Notes under the pieces: generated by a model | Told to the model about the DNA's origin: nothing | The model's database searches: none | What the model saw: the letters and a program-made list of their open reading frames with translations, nothing else | Shown: piece after piece, positions 31,537-39,033 of the stretch | Layout of the letters: each line of letters opens with the position of its first letter | Numbering within the stretch: position 1 is the first letter of the stretch | Assembly: GCA_900170005.1 (NCBI GenBank) | Contig: LT827128.1 | Location: 1,426,001 to 1,490,000 of the forward strand | Source of the DNA: Gordonibacter massiliensis (ex Traore et al. 2017) | GTDB taxonomy: Bacteria; Actinomycetota; Coriobacteriia; Coriobacteriales; Eggerthellaceae | Length of the DNA: 64,000 nucleotides | Direction: 5' to 3' | Made by a program: the position numbers and the translations under genes

Positions 31537-33642
31537 CTACCCCCGGATCATCCGTCGGGCGCCGAGGTAGGTGACGGCGAAGTAGGCGCCATACACGGCG
31601 AGGAAGCAAGCCGCGCAGGTGAGGGCCATCGAGCCGATGTCCAGGTGCCCGAACACGGCCACGACGTCGGTGACCACCGCCAGAGCGCAGCAGGCGTGCG
31701 CCACGGCCAGCAGCAGCGGGAACAGGAAGTACACCAGCACCTGCGCGAACAGGGCGCCGTTTATCATGCCCTCGGGCGCGCCGAGCTTGCGCAGCAGGCC
31801 GTAGCGGCGCACGTTGTCGGACGCGTCGGAGAGCTGTTGGATGGCGAGTATCGCCGCGCAGGCGATGACCAGCACGAAGCCCAGGTAGATGGCCAGGTAC
31901 GCCACCACGGTGGACAGGCTCAGGCTCTGCTCGTAGACCTCGGCGCGCGTGAACGTGTTCGACAGGGGCCACGTGTCGGGATCGTTCGTGTCGGAAACCG
32001 CAGCCAGCAGCTCGCCGAGCGCGCGCTCGTCTTCGTCGCTTGCGCACTGCACGTCCAGCGTCGATTGCAGGATGACGGCGTCGTCGGGCACTGCGTCGTC
32101 GCTCACCACGACCGTGCCCGTGTTCAGGGGAAACGGCACCGTCATGAGCGACTCGCCGGAGAACCTCGCCACCCTCAGATCGCGCCCGCTCACGGGCAGC
32201 ACCGTACCGCGCTCGACCATGTCGCGATAGAACTCGGACGTGATGTCGGAGTCGCTCATCACCGCGCACTCGCCCTCCCCCAGCGACAGCGGCTCCTTGC
32301 CCGCCAGTTCGAGGGCCTCGTTCACCTGCGACAACTTGGTCAGGCACACCGGGTAGCGCACGTAGCCGGGGTTGACGGACGTACCGGCCGTGTCCGCAAG
32401 CGACAGCCCGCTGGCTGCCTCCACGTCGCCCATGGTGAGCGCGTCGGAAACGTCGACGTACTGGTCGACCTGCGCCGTGTCCCGCACGAGCGCGTCGAAG
32501 TCGCCCGCGCCCAGCGTCTCGGCGCTCATCCGCAGGCCTGCGGCCATGTCGTAGCCCTGTTCCTCGGCGAAATGGGCATAGGGCTCGATGGCGGGGTCGG
32601 CCGCATAGCCCGCCTCGGCGTCGAACGAGCCGAACACGCTGACGGCGCTCGCGCTGTACGCGGTGCCCTTCTCCAAGCTGCCCTCCACGGCGTTGCGGAT
32701 GCCGATGCCGCCGCACACGCTGGTGATGGCCAGGAACAGCGTGAGGCACACGATGGACAGCGTGGCGAACGTCGTGTTCACCTTGGCGTTGAGCTGGCGC
32801 AGGGTGAACATGTTGAGCCCCCGCAGATACAGCGGCCGGACGAGCTGCACGAGCTTCAGCAAGAAACCGGACAGCGCGTAGAAGAACAGCACCGTGCCCA
32901 CGCACACCAGCACCGTGGCGGCCGCGAACTCGGGCGACGGCTCCATGAGCCCGTTGTCGACGAGCAGCTTGTACGACACGCCGATGACGCACACCGACAC
33001 CGCGAACAGCACGAGGGAAAGCGGCAGGCTGGTGAGCTTCATGTCCTCGACCCTGCTCTCGGCATGCATAAGGTCAATGAGCCGGGCCTTCGCCACCGCG
33101 CGCGCGTTCAACAACGCCGCGAGCACGAAGATGGCGGCGAACACCGCGACCGTCTTCGCCAGCGCGTCGGCCGAGAACACGAACGCGAACCCGCTCGCGG
33201 CGGCCACATCGGCCTGGAACAGCGCCGAGGTCACATACAGCAGAAGCTGCGACAGTCCCACGCCCACCGCCAGGCCGACGACGAGCGACGCCGCGCCCAC
33301 GACGAGCGACTCCAGCGCCACGATCCTCACCACGTCGCCGGTGCGCATGCCCAGCATGAGGTACAGGCCGAACTCCTTCTTGCGCCGCTTCACCAGAAAG
33401 CGGTTGGCGTACACCACCAAGAACACGAGCACGAACGCGATGAACACCGACACGCCGCCGATGACCATGCCCAACAGGTCGAACATCTTGCTCTGCGTCT
33501 CGGAGAACGCGAGCACGCCCTGCTGCGCGGCCATGGAGTTGAAGGCGTAGAACACCGCCACGCCCAGAAGCACCGTGAGGAAGTAGATGCCGAAGTCCGC
33601 GACGGACTTGCGCACGTTGCCGAGCGCCAGCCTAGCAAGCAT
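31537..33642 (-). CDS. FtsX-like ABC transporter permease (BceB-type)
   Basis: 701 residues, membrane subunit of a peptide-resistance or sensing ABC transporter. It opens MLARLALGNVRKSVADFGIYFLT, the usual BceB/FtsX start. Ten transmembrane helices are expected: four before about residue 230, two around 245-315, one at ~330 and three after ~590. A large extracytoplasmic domain (about 355-580) separates the two halves, where BceB proteins sense peptide antibiotics. FKRRKKEFGLYLMLGM-like sequence (VKRRKKEFGLYLMLG) is the FtsX coupling helix. It overlaps the ATPase gene by 11 bases, with the ATPase upstream in the operon. Confidence 0.92.
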   Translation of the reverse strand: MLARLALGNVRKSVADFGIYFLTVLLGVAVFYAFNSMAAQQGVLAFSETQSKMFDLLGMVIGGVSVFIAFVLVFLVVYANRFLVKRRKKEFGLYLMLGMRTGDVVRIVALESLVVGAASLVVGLAVGVGLSQLLLYVTSALFQADVAAASGFAFVFSADALAKTVAVFAAIFVLAALLNARAVAKARLIDLMHAESRVEDMKLTSLPLSLVLFAVSVCVIGVSYKLLVDNGLMEPSPEFAAATVLVCVGTVLFFYALSGFLLKLVQLVRPLYLRGLNMFTLRQLNAKVNTTFATLSIVCLTLFLAITSVCGGIGIRNAVEGSLEKGTAYSASAVSVFGSFDAEAGYAADPAIEPYAHFAEEQGYDMAAGLRMSAETLGAGDFDALVRDTAQVDQYVDVSDALTMGDVEAASGLSLADTAGTSVNPGYVRYPVCLTKLSQVNEALELAGKEPLSLGEGECAVMSDSDITSEFYRDMVERGTVLPVSGRDLRVARFSGESLMTVPFPLNTGTVVVSDDAVPDDAVILQSTLDVQCASDEDERALGELLAAVSDTNDPDTWPLSNTFTRAEVYEQSLSLSTVVAYLAIYLGFVLVIACAAILAIQQLSDASDNVRRYGLLRKLGAPEGMINGALFAQVLVYFLFPLLLAVAHACCALAVVTDVVAVFGHLDIGSMALTCAACFLAVYGAYFAVTYLGARRMIRG

Positions 33643-34453
33643 GGGCGGCCTCCTCTCCTTCGCCGCCCATGTCGGCCACCACGTCCGCGATCTTGTGGTA
33701 GAACACGGAGCGCGCGGCCCCCTGGCGCCGCAGCTCGCCGTAGAGGCGGCCGTCCTTGATGAACACGATGCGGCCGCAGTAGCTGGCCGACGTGGCGTCG
33801 TGCGTGACCATGAGGATGGTGGAGCCCAGCTCGTTCAGGTACGCGAGCGACTCAAGCAGCTGCACGGCCGACTTCGAGTCGAGCGCGCCGGTGGGCTCAT
33901 CGGCCAGCACGAGGCTCGGGTTCGTCACCGTGGCGCGCGCGGCGGCCACGCGCTGCTTCTGGCCGCCCGACATCTGGTAGGGGTGCTTGCCCAGCACGTC
34001 GGCTATGCCCAGCTGCGCAGCCGCCGCACGCACCCGCGCGTCGATGTCGCGGGCCGGAACCTTCTGGATGGTGAGCGCGAGGGCTATGTTCTCGTAGGCC
34101 GTGAGCGTGTCCAGCAGGTTGGCGTCTTGGAACACGAAGCCCAGCTCGTCACGACGGAAGGCGGAAAGCTCCTTGCCGCGCAGAGCCGTGACGTCGCGCC
34201 CGCCGACCACGATCTGGCCGCTCGTGGGCGCGTCGATGGTGGCCAGGCAGTTCAGCAGCGTGGACTTGCCCGAGCCGCTGGGGCCCATGATCCCCACGAA
34301 CTCGCCCGACCCCACGGCGAAGCTCACCCCGTCGAGCGCCTGCGTGACGCTGGCGTCCGACCGCTTCCCCCCTTGGACGCCGTAGCGCTTGCTCACGTTG
34401 CGCACCTCCACCACGGTTGGATTCGGTTGACCTGCGTGCTTTCCCGTTGGCAT
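33632..34453 (-). CDS. ABC transporter ATPase (BceA-type)
   Basis: 273 residues, MacB/BceA-class nucleotide-binding protein. Walker A is GPSGSGKST, the Q-loop FVFQDANLL, the signature MSGGQKQRVAAARA, Walker B LVLADEPTGALDS and the switch His in VTHDATSA. The C-terminal ~35 residues (YGELRRQGAARSVFYHKIADVV) form a tail often present in Bce-type ATPases. ATG 34453 is the first in-frame methionine; a later start near TVVEVRNVSKRYG is possible. It is divergent from the response regulator/kinase pair at 34821-37092, the standard layout of antimicrobial-peptide detoxification modules. Confidence 0.93.
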   Translation of the reverse strand: MPTGKHAGQPNPTVVEVRNVSKRYGVQGGKRSDASVTQALDGVSFAVGSGEFVGIMGPSGSGKSTLLNCLATIDAPTSGQIVVGGRDVTALRGKELSAFRRDELGFVFQDANLLDTLTAYENIALALTIQKVPARDIDARVRAAAAQLGIADVLGKHPYQMSGGQKQRVAAARATVTNPSLVLADEPTGALDSKSAVQLLESLAYLNELGSTILMVTHDATSASYCGRIVFIKDGRLYGELRRQGAARSVFYHKIADVVADMGGEGEEAAHAC

Positions 34454-34497
34454 GCTTCTGCTCCTTTTCTTGTCTGGTTAACCCTCCCGGTTGACCC

Positions 34498-34604
34498 CGT
34501 AGGGGCGCTCTCCAGAGCGCCCGTTCGCGCGAAGCGCGAAAACGACGGCCTTCGGCTGGTTTTCCGGCTGCGCCGGAACGGGCGCTCCGGAGAGCGCCCC
34601 TACG
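34498..34604. repeat. Dispersed repeat, family II, intact copy with nested palindromes
   Basis: Outer inverted repeat 34498-34526 with 34576-34604; each arm (CGTAGGGGCGCTCTCCAGAG and its complement with CCGG in the centre) is itself a palindrome. The interior holds CGCGCGAAGCGCG and CCGGCTGCGCCGG dyads. It lies in the divergent transporter/two-component spacer (34454-34820), which contains no gene. Confidence 0.85.
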
Positions 34605-34712
34605 AAAGCCGATTCGGTGCGGACATCGTGCCGAGCGAGCGCCGACTCACACGGCCGATTTCGTCGTGCAACCAAAGTCTACGCAGGCGGCCTTACGGGC
34701 TCCCGCTCCCAG

Positions 34713-34750
34713 CCTTGCGTTTTCCTTACCGAACCTTGCATTTGCCTTAC
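34713..34750 (+). promoter_or_regulatory. Four phased half-sites upstream of the response regulator gene
   Basis: CCTTGC (34713), CCTTAC (34724), CCTTGC (34734) and CCTTAC (34745) repeat every 10-11 bases on one strand, i.e. one face of the helix. Together they make a 17-bp unit (CCTTGCGTTTTCCTTAC) repeated with a 21-base period. OmpR/PhoB-family regulators bind exactly such direct repeats. An extra CCTTAC lies at 34691. These sites are 43-80 bases before the candidate -10. Confidence 0.65.
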
Positions 34751-34755
34751 GAGGG

Positions 34756-34798
34756 AAGGGGAATCGCCCTTCCTCGACGAGCGGGTGTGACATAATGC
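34756..34798 (+). promoter_or_regulatory. Candidate promoter region of the two-component operon
   Basis: CATAAT at 34793-34798 is a plausible -10, 22 bases before the ATG, without a good -35, consistent with activator dependence. A dyad GGAAGGG (34756-34762) / CCCTTCC (34769-34775) lies across the expected -35 area. Confidence 0.4.
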
Positions 34799-34820
34799 GG
34801 GATGAGAGAAAGGGGCTTGC

Positions 34821-35570
34821 ATGGCTATGGCGGGCGGGTTCGGCGGCGTGGAGCGGCATCTGCGGGACAAGCGCATCTTGCTGGTGGACGACGAGGCGGA
34901 GCTTGCGGACATGGTGGCGACCATCCTGCACGGCGCAGGGTTCTCGAACGTGGACGTGGCGCATGCGAGCACCGAAGCGCTGGCTTGCATCGACGAGCGC
35001 GCGGCGTCTCCCGAGAGCGCTTACCAGCTGTTCGTTTTGGACGTGATGCTGCCGGGCATGGACGGCTTCGAGCTGCTCGCGCGCATACGCGGGCGTACCG
35101 CGCACGCCTCGACGCCCGTGCTGTTCCTCACGGCGAAGGACGAGCCCTTCGACCGCGTGTCGGGGCTGTCGCTGGGGGCGGACGATTACCTGACGAAGCC
35201 GTTTCTGCCCCAGGAGCTCGTGCTGCGCATCGCCGCCGTGCTGCGCCGCTGCTACGCCGAGGAGAACCCCCTGCTCGAGTTGGAAGCGAGCCGCGTGAAC
35301 TTCGCCACGGCCGAGGTGGAGCGCGCCGACGGGGACACGGTGCTGCTCACGGCGAAGGAGCACGAGATATTGAGCGTGCTCGCGCGCAACGCCGGGCGCA
35401 TCGTCACCATCGACGCGCTGTGCGAGGCGTGCTGGGGCACGTCGTTCGGCTACGAGAACTCGCTCATGGCCCACATCCGCCGCCTGCGCGAGAAGATAGA
35501 GGCCAACCCCTCGAGGCCCGCGTCCCTCGTGACCGTGAAGGGACTGGGATACAAGCTGGTGAAGCGATGA
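34821..35570 (+). CDS. OmpR-family response regulator
   Basis: 249 residues. Receiver domain at 16-135: acidic pair in ILLVDDEAEL, phosphorylation Asp74 in FVLDVMLPGMDG, Thr104/Ala in LFLTAKDE, and Lys126 in DDYLTKPF. The DNA-binding winged helix at ~150-249 has LLTAKEHEILSVLARNAGRIV, then YENSLMAHIRRLREKIE (recognition helix) and VTVKGLGYKLVKR. It is the partner of the downstream kinase, 7 bases later, and likely controls the divergent ABC transporter, its own operon, or both. ATG 34821 has AAGGGG upstream. Direct repeats at 34713-34750 are its best candidate sites. Confidence 0.95.
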   Translation: MAMAGGFGGVERHLRDKRILLVDDEAELADMVATILHGAGFSNVDVAHASTEALACIDERAASPESAYQLFVLDVMLPGMDGFELLARIRGRTAHASTPVLFLTAKDEPFDRVSGLSLGADDYLTKPFLPQELVLRIAAVLRRCYAEENPLLELEASRVNFATAEVERADGDTVLLTAKEHEILSVLARNAGRIVTIDALCEACWGTSFGYENSLMAHIRRLREKIEANPSRPASLVTVKGLGYKLVKR

Positions 35571-35577
35571 GGCTCCC

Positions 35578-37092
35578 GTGAGCAGACGCTCCGACAAGGC
35601 TAACCGCGGCGCGCAGACCAGCTTCCCGCGCTTCTTCACCAAGCAGCTGCTGGCGTTTCTGCTGTTGGCGTTCCTCGTGGTGGTAGTCGACTTCTTCCTG
35701 TACGCGGCCATCGCCTACAGCGAGTCGGAGAACAACTTCAACGACGGCACCCCCATCACCACGGTGCGCGCCGTCGACGCGGGGCTCGCGCAGGAGGATG
35801 GCACCTACGCGCTCTCGCCCGAGGCAGGCGACGTGCTGGCCGAGCAGGGGGCATGGGCCCTGCTCATGGACGACGCGGGGGCGGCGGTGTGGGAGAAGGA
35901 CGTTCCGGCCGACGTGCCGCGCTCGTTCACGCCCGCCGACACGGCCATGGCCGCCCACTACGGCACGCTGGCCGACCACCCCGCGTTCTTCTGGAGCCGC
36001 GACGACGGCCTGCTCGTCGTGGGCTTCCCGAAAGACACGTACTGGCACATGACGATGGCCCTTCCCGCCTCCACCATACGCAACCTGCCCTTGTACCTGC
36101 TGCTGCTGTTCGCCGTGGACCTGGCCATCTTCTTCGCCACGTACTTCGTGTCGCGCCGCCGCACGCAGCGCGCCGTGGCGCCCATCTTGGGCGCGCTCGA
36201 CAACCTGTCGGAGGGCCGCCCGTCCACCCTGCGCCTCAAAGGCGACCTGGCCGACGTGGGCGAGCGCATCACCGAGGCGTCGGCGCTGCTCGAGCAGAAG
36301 GATGCGGCGCGGGCGAACTGGATCCGCGGCGTGTCGCACGACATCCGCACGCCGCTGTCGATGATCATGGGCTACGCCGACGCCGTCGCGCACGACGAAC
36401 GCGCGTCCGAGGACGTGCGCGCCCAAGCGGCCGTCATCCGCGCGCAGGGCCTGCGGATAGCCGACCTGGTGACCGACCTGAACACGGCCTCGCGGCTCGA
36501 TTACGACATGCAGCCGCTCGATTTGGAGCGCATCCACCTCGCGCGCACGCTGCGCTCCGTCGTAGCCGCGCATGCGAACGACGGGCTGGACGAGGCGCAC
36601 CCCATCGAGCTCGAGGTGGACGACGACGCGGCCGATGCCGTGGTGCTGGGCGACGAGCGCCTGATCGCGCGCGCCGTGGAGAACGTCCTCGCCAACGCGC
36701 GCTTGCACAACGAACGCGGCTGCAGCGTGTCCGTGCGGCTATCGGCGCGCCCGTCGGAAAAGGCGTCGTGCGGCGGACGCGACGCGGACGCGAGTCCGGC
36801 GGCGGCCGCGGCCGCCGAGTCCGCCGGCTTCGCCGTCATCCGCGTGGCCGACGACGGCGGGGGCATCTCGCGCGAAGACCTCGCCGCCCTCGAAGCGCGC
36901 CTCGCCCGCTCGCGCACCGCCGCGAGCGCCTCGGGCTGCGCCGTGGGCTCCCCCAGCTCCACCGCCACGGCCGAGCACGGGTTGGGCCTCGTGCTGGTGG
37001 ATCGCATCGCACGAGCCCACGGGGGCTTCATCGCCCTCGGCGGCACCCCCGGCGAGGGTTTCACGGTGGAGATAAGTCTGCCCCTCGCCTGA
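35578..37092 (+). CDS. Two-component sensor histidine kinase
   Basis: 504 residues. Transmembrane helices at about 23-46 and 169-191 flank an external sensor of ~120 residues (YSESENNFNDGTPITTV to DGLLVVGFPKDTYWHM). A HAMP-like linker follows. The H-box is GVSHDIRTPLSMIMGYAD with His254; the N-box is RAVENVLANARLHN, G1 VADDGGGIS and G2 HGLGLVLVDRIARAHGG. Ala/Ser-rich insertions sit between the N and G1 boxes and before G2. GTG 35578 follows GAGG close to the regulator stop. The extended sensor domain differs from the short-loop BceS kinases normally paired with BceAB transporters. Confidence 0.93.
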   Translation: MSRRSDKANRGAQTSFPRFFTKQLLAFLLLAFLVVVVDFFLYAAIAYSESENNFNDGTPITTVRAVDAGLAQEDGTYALSPEAGDVLAEQGAWALLMDDAGAAVWEKDVPADVPRSFTPADTAMAAHYGTLADHPAFFWSRDDGLLVVGFPKDTYWHMTMALPASTIRNLPLYLLLLFAVDLAIFFATYFVSRRRTQRAVAPILGALDNLSEGRPSTLRLKGDLADVGERITEASALLEQKDAARANWIRGVSHDIRTPLSMIMGYADAVAHDERASEDVRAQAAVIRAQGLRIADLVTDLNTASRLDYDMQPLDLERIHLARTLRSVVAAHANDGLDEAHPIELEVDDDAADAVVLGDERLIARAVENVLANARLHNERGCSVSVRLSARPSEKASCGGRDADASPAAAAAAESAGFAVIRVADDGGGISREDLAALEARLARSRTAASASGCAVGSPSSTATAEHGLGLVLVDRIARAHGGFIALGGTPGEGFTVEISLPLA

Positions 37093-37100
37093 CGCATGTT

Positions 37101-37215
37101 GTCATCCTGAGCGGAGGCGCGTAGCGCCGCAGTCGAAGGATCTTCAACAACGGAAAACTTCTCTGGTGGCGGAGATCCTTCGACTGCGCGCCTGCGGCGC
37201 TCCGCTCAGGATGAC
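37101..37215. repeat. Dispersed repeat, family I, intact inverted pair
   Basis: Left arm 37101-37143 (GTCATCCTGAGCGGAGGCGC to CAGTCGAAGGATCT) and right arm 37173-37215, its near-complement, around a 29-base spacer. It lies between the convergent kinase and degV genes and would fold as a long hairpin in either transcript. The rest of the spacer (37216-37354) holds nothing recognised. Confidence 0.88.
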
Positions 37216-37354
37216 AGGACGAAGCGCACCTTCGCGTTCTCGCCCGGAACGACAACTGGTCGGCTGGCGAGGCGGGGGTTCTCTTCCTTCGTCATCGGAA
37301 GGCGCATCTATTGTCCCATAGGCTGACAGGGCAGAGCGCCGTCGAGCCTTGGCC

Positions 37355-38209
37355 TTACGCGCCGCAGACGCCGATACCGATCAGTCCCGGCCCCGTGTGC
37401 ACCACCAGGACGGGGCTGATCTGCCCCTCGTACCACGTATCGACGTTGGGCACCCGCGCGCCCAGCTCGGCGCGCACGGCCGCGGCCTCGTCCGCGGCGT
37501 CGCCGTTCACCACGGCCATGGAGCAGCGCGGGAACCCGGCGGCGAACTTCTCGGCCGCCGCCATGGCCTTCTTGAGCGACTGGCGCCGGCCCTTCGCCTT
37601 CGCCACCGTCACGTACACGCCCTGCTCGTTGCAGGTGATGACGGGCCGCATGTCCAGCAAGCTGCCCACGGCGTACGTCACGTTGCCGATGCGCCCGCCC
37701 TTGTGCAAATACTCCAGCGTGTCCACGCAGAAGAACACCTTGGTGTCGCGCACGATGCGCGCGCTCTCGCGCCGCACGTCGTCGAGCGACGCGCCCGCCG
37801 CGAGCATGCGCGCCACGGCCAGCGCCACGAGGCCCGCCCCCATGCCGATGTTCTTCGTGTCCACGATGGCGCACTCCAGACCGGCCATGCCCGACGCCAC
37901 CGAGCGCATGAGATCGTAGGTGGCGGAAAGCCCGCTCGATATGGTCACGATCACCGCCTGCCCGTAACCGTCGGCCACCACCCGCTCCAGCACCTCGCGC
38001 GCCACGGCGGGCGTGGGCGTGGACGTGGTGGGCACCTCCTCCGCGAAACGGTCGTACACCTGCTGCGGCGTGATGGTGACCTTGTCGAGGTACGTCTCGT
38101 GCTCGTAGTTCACCTGCAGCGGAACGACGTACATGCCGTAGCGCTCCACGTCCTCGGGCGGAACGTCCGTGCACGAATCGACGACGAGCGCTATGCGGCT
38201 GGGTTCCAT
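37355..38209 (-). CDS. DegV family fatty-acid-binding protein
   Basis: 284 residues. DegV/FakB proteins bind a fatty acid and present it to a kinase for incorporation into membrane lipid. The N-terminus IALVVDSCTDVPPEDVERYG carries the usual VxDSxxDxP signature; VTISSGLSATYDLM is the ligand-carboxylate loop; VDTKNIGMGAGLVAL and HKGGRIGNVTYAVGSLLDMRPVI (the RLS/GRI loop) follow; HTGPGLIGIG closes the domain. ATG 38209 is chosen as MEPSRIALVVDS, with GGGAAGCAGG upstream, over a longer frame to 38269 that would cover the promoter. It is transcribed divergently from a DUF1836 regulator. Confidence 0.93.
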   Translation of the reverse strand: MEPSRIALVVDSCTDVPPEDVERYGMYVVPLQVNYEHETYLDKVTITPQQVYDRFAEEVPTTSTPTPAVAREVLERVVADGYGQAVIVTISSGLSATYDLMRSVASGMAGLECAIVDTKNIGMGAGLVALAVARMLAAGASLDDVRRESARIVRDTKVFFCVDTLEYLHKGGRIGNVTYAVGSLLDMRPVITCNEQGVYVTVAKAKGRRQSLKKAMAAAEKFAAGFPRCSMAVVNGDAADEAAAVRAELGARVPNVDTWYEGQISPVLVVHTGPGLIGIGVCGA

Positions 38210-38234
38210 ATGGCCTGCTTCCCTGGTCGAACTC

Positions 38235-38281
38235 AATCTAGTAATTGAAACTAGATTATAAACTTGCAATTACTATGTCAA
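38235..38281 (-). promoter_or_regulatory. degV promoter with overlapping palindromic operator
   Basis: On the minus strand TTGACA (plus 38276-38281), 15 bases, TATAAT (plus 38255-38260): both hexamers match the consensus exactly. An inverted repeat AATCTAGT (38235-38242) / ACTAGATT (38250-38257) covers the -10 and start point, and a second pair AGTAATTG (38240-38247) / CAATTACT (38267-38274) interleaves with it. The region is strongly AT-rich for this genome. Confidence 0.75.
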
Positions 38282-38294
38282 GCGGTTACGTGAA

Positions 38295-38323
38295 TTGACG
38301 CAAAAAGCATCTCTTGGTATGCT
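38295..38323 (+). promoter_or_regulatory. Promoter of the DUF1836 regulator gene
   Basis: TTGACG (38295-38300), 17 bases, TATGCT (38318-38323), 37 bases before ATG 38361. Its position excludes longer upstream starts for the gene. It is 14 bases from the divergent degV -35, so a protein bound to the degV operator could affect both. Confidence 0.7.
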
Positions 38324-38360
38324 CGGAGCCACGCAAGCGCACGAACGGAAGGCACGGCAC

Positions 38361-38915
38361 ATGAGAGACGTCAGCGCAACGCCCTACTCCCAAAGGCTCC
38401 TCGAACTGCATCTCCCCCGCTACGAGGAGATTCCCCGCATCGACCTGTACATGGACCAGCTCGTGGGCTTTCTCGAAGAGACGCTCGCGCCCCTGTACCA
38501 ACCGCACGAGAAGATCATCACGCGCTCCATGGTGAACAACTACGTGAAGCAGGGCGTGCTCGCGGGCGCGACCGGCAAGAAGTACTCGCGCTCCCACGTG
38601 GCCTACCTCGTGGTCATCTGCACGCTCAAGCAAACGTTCTCGCTATCCGAGATCGACCTGCTCATACGCCGGCAGATCGCCACGTTCGACACGCGCGTGG
38701 CTTACGACTACTACTGCGACGCCCTCGAAGCGGCCGTCCGGGCGCTGTTCAACCCCGTGCCGTCGAACCCCCGCGGGCTCGCGAGCGGCGAGGAGGCGGG
38801 AGACTTCGAGCGCGACCTCGTGCTGGCCTCGACCGCGGCCGTGGCCTACACGCTCTATATTAAGGCAAGCGTCGCGTTCGTGCAGGCCGAAGCGCCGGGT
38901 CGAACCGCAACGTAA
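38361..38915 (+). CDS. DUF1836 family putative transcription regulator
   Basis: 184 residues. DUF1836 proteins are small helix-turn-helix proteins with a MerR-like fold. The helical DNA-binding part is visible as EKIITRSMVNNYVKQGVLAGATGKKYSRSHVAYLVVICTLK, where RSMVNNYVKQGVL followed by KKYSRSHVAYL matches the family. An N-terminal segment LPRYEEIPRIDLYMDQLVGFLEE precedes it, and a helical C-terminal half (FERDLVLASTAAVAYTLYIKASVAF) may bind a ligand. ATG 38361 is supported by GGAAGG upstream and by the promoter at 38295-38323. It is divergent from degV and is the likely binder of the palindrome there, which would tie it to fatty-acid use. Confidence 0.85.
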   Translation: MRDVSATPYSQRLLELHLPRYEEIPRIDLYMDQLVGFLEETLAPLYQPHEKIITRSMVNNYVKQGVLAGATGKKYSRSHVAYLVVICTLKQTFSLSEIDLLIRRQIATFDTRVAYDYYCDALEAAVRALFNPVPSNPRGLASGEEAGDFERDLVLASTAAVAYTLYIKASVAFVQAEAPGRTAT

Positions 38916-38942
38916 CCAACACGAAAAACCCTCGTCTTCCAG

Positions 38943-38967
38943 AACCGACCGTGCGGCGCGGTCGGTT
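38943..38967. terminator. Hairpin between the DUF1836 gene and the antiporter
   Basis: Perfect 9-bp inverted repeat AACCGACCG / CGGTCGGTT with a 7-base loop, 28 bases after the DUF1836 gene stop. No U-tract follows, so it could equally be an operator for the antiporter gene. Confidence 0.4.
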
Positions 38968-39033
38968 ACAATGAAGGGGTCGAGCCGATCGGCCGACGCT
39001 CAAAACGCACTCGCATTCGAAGGAGGACAGCCC

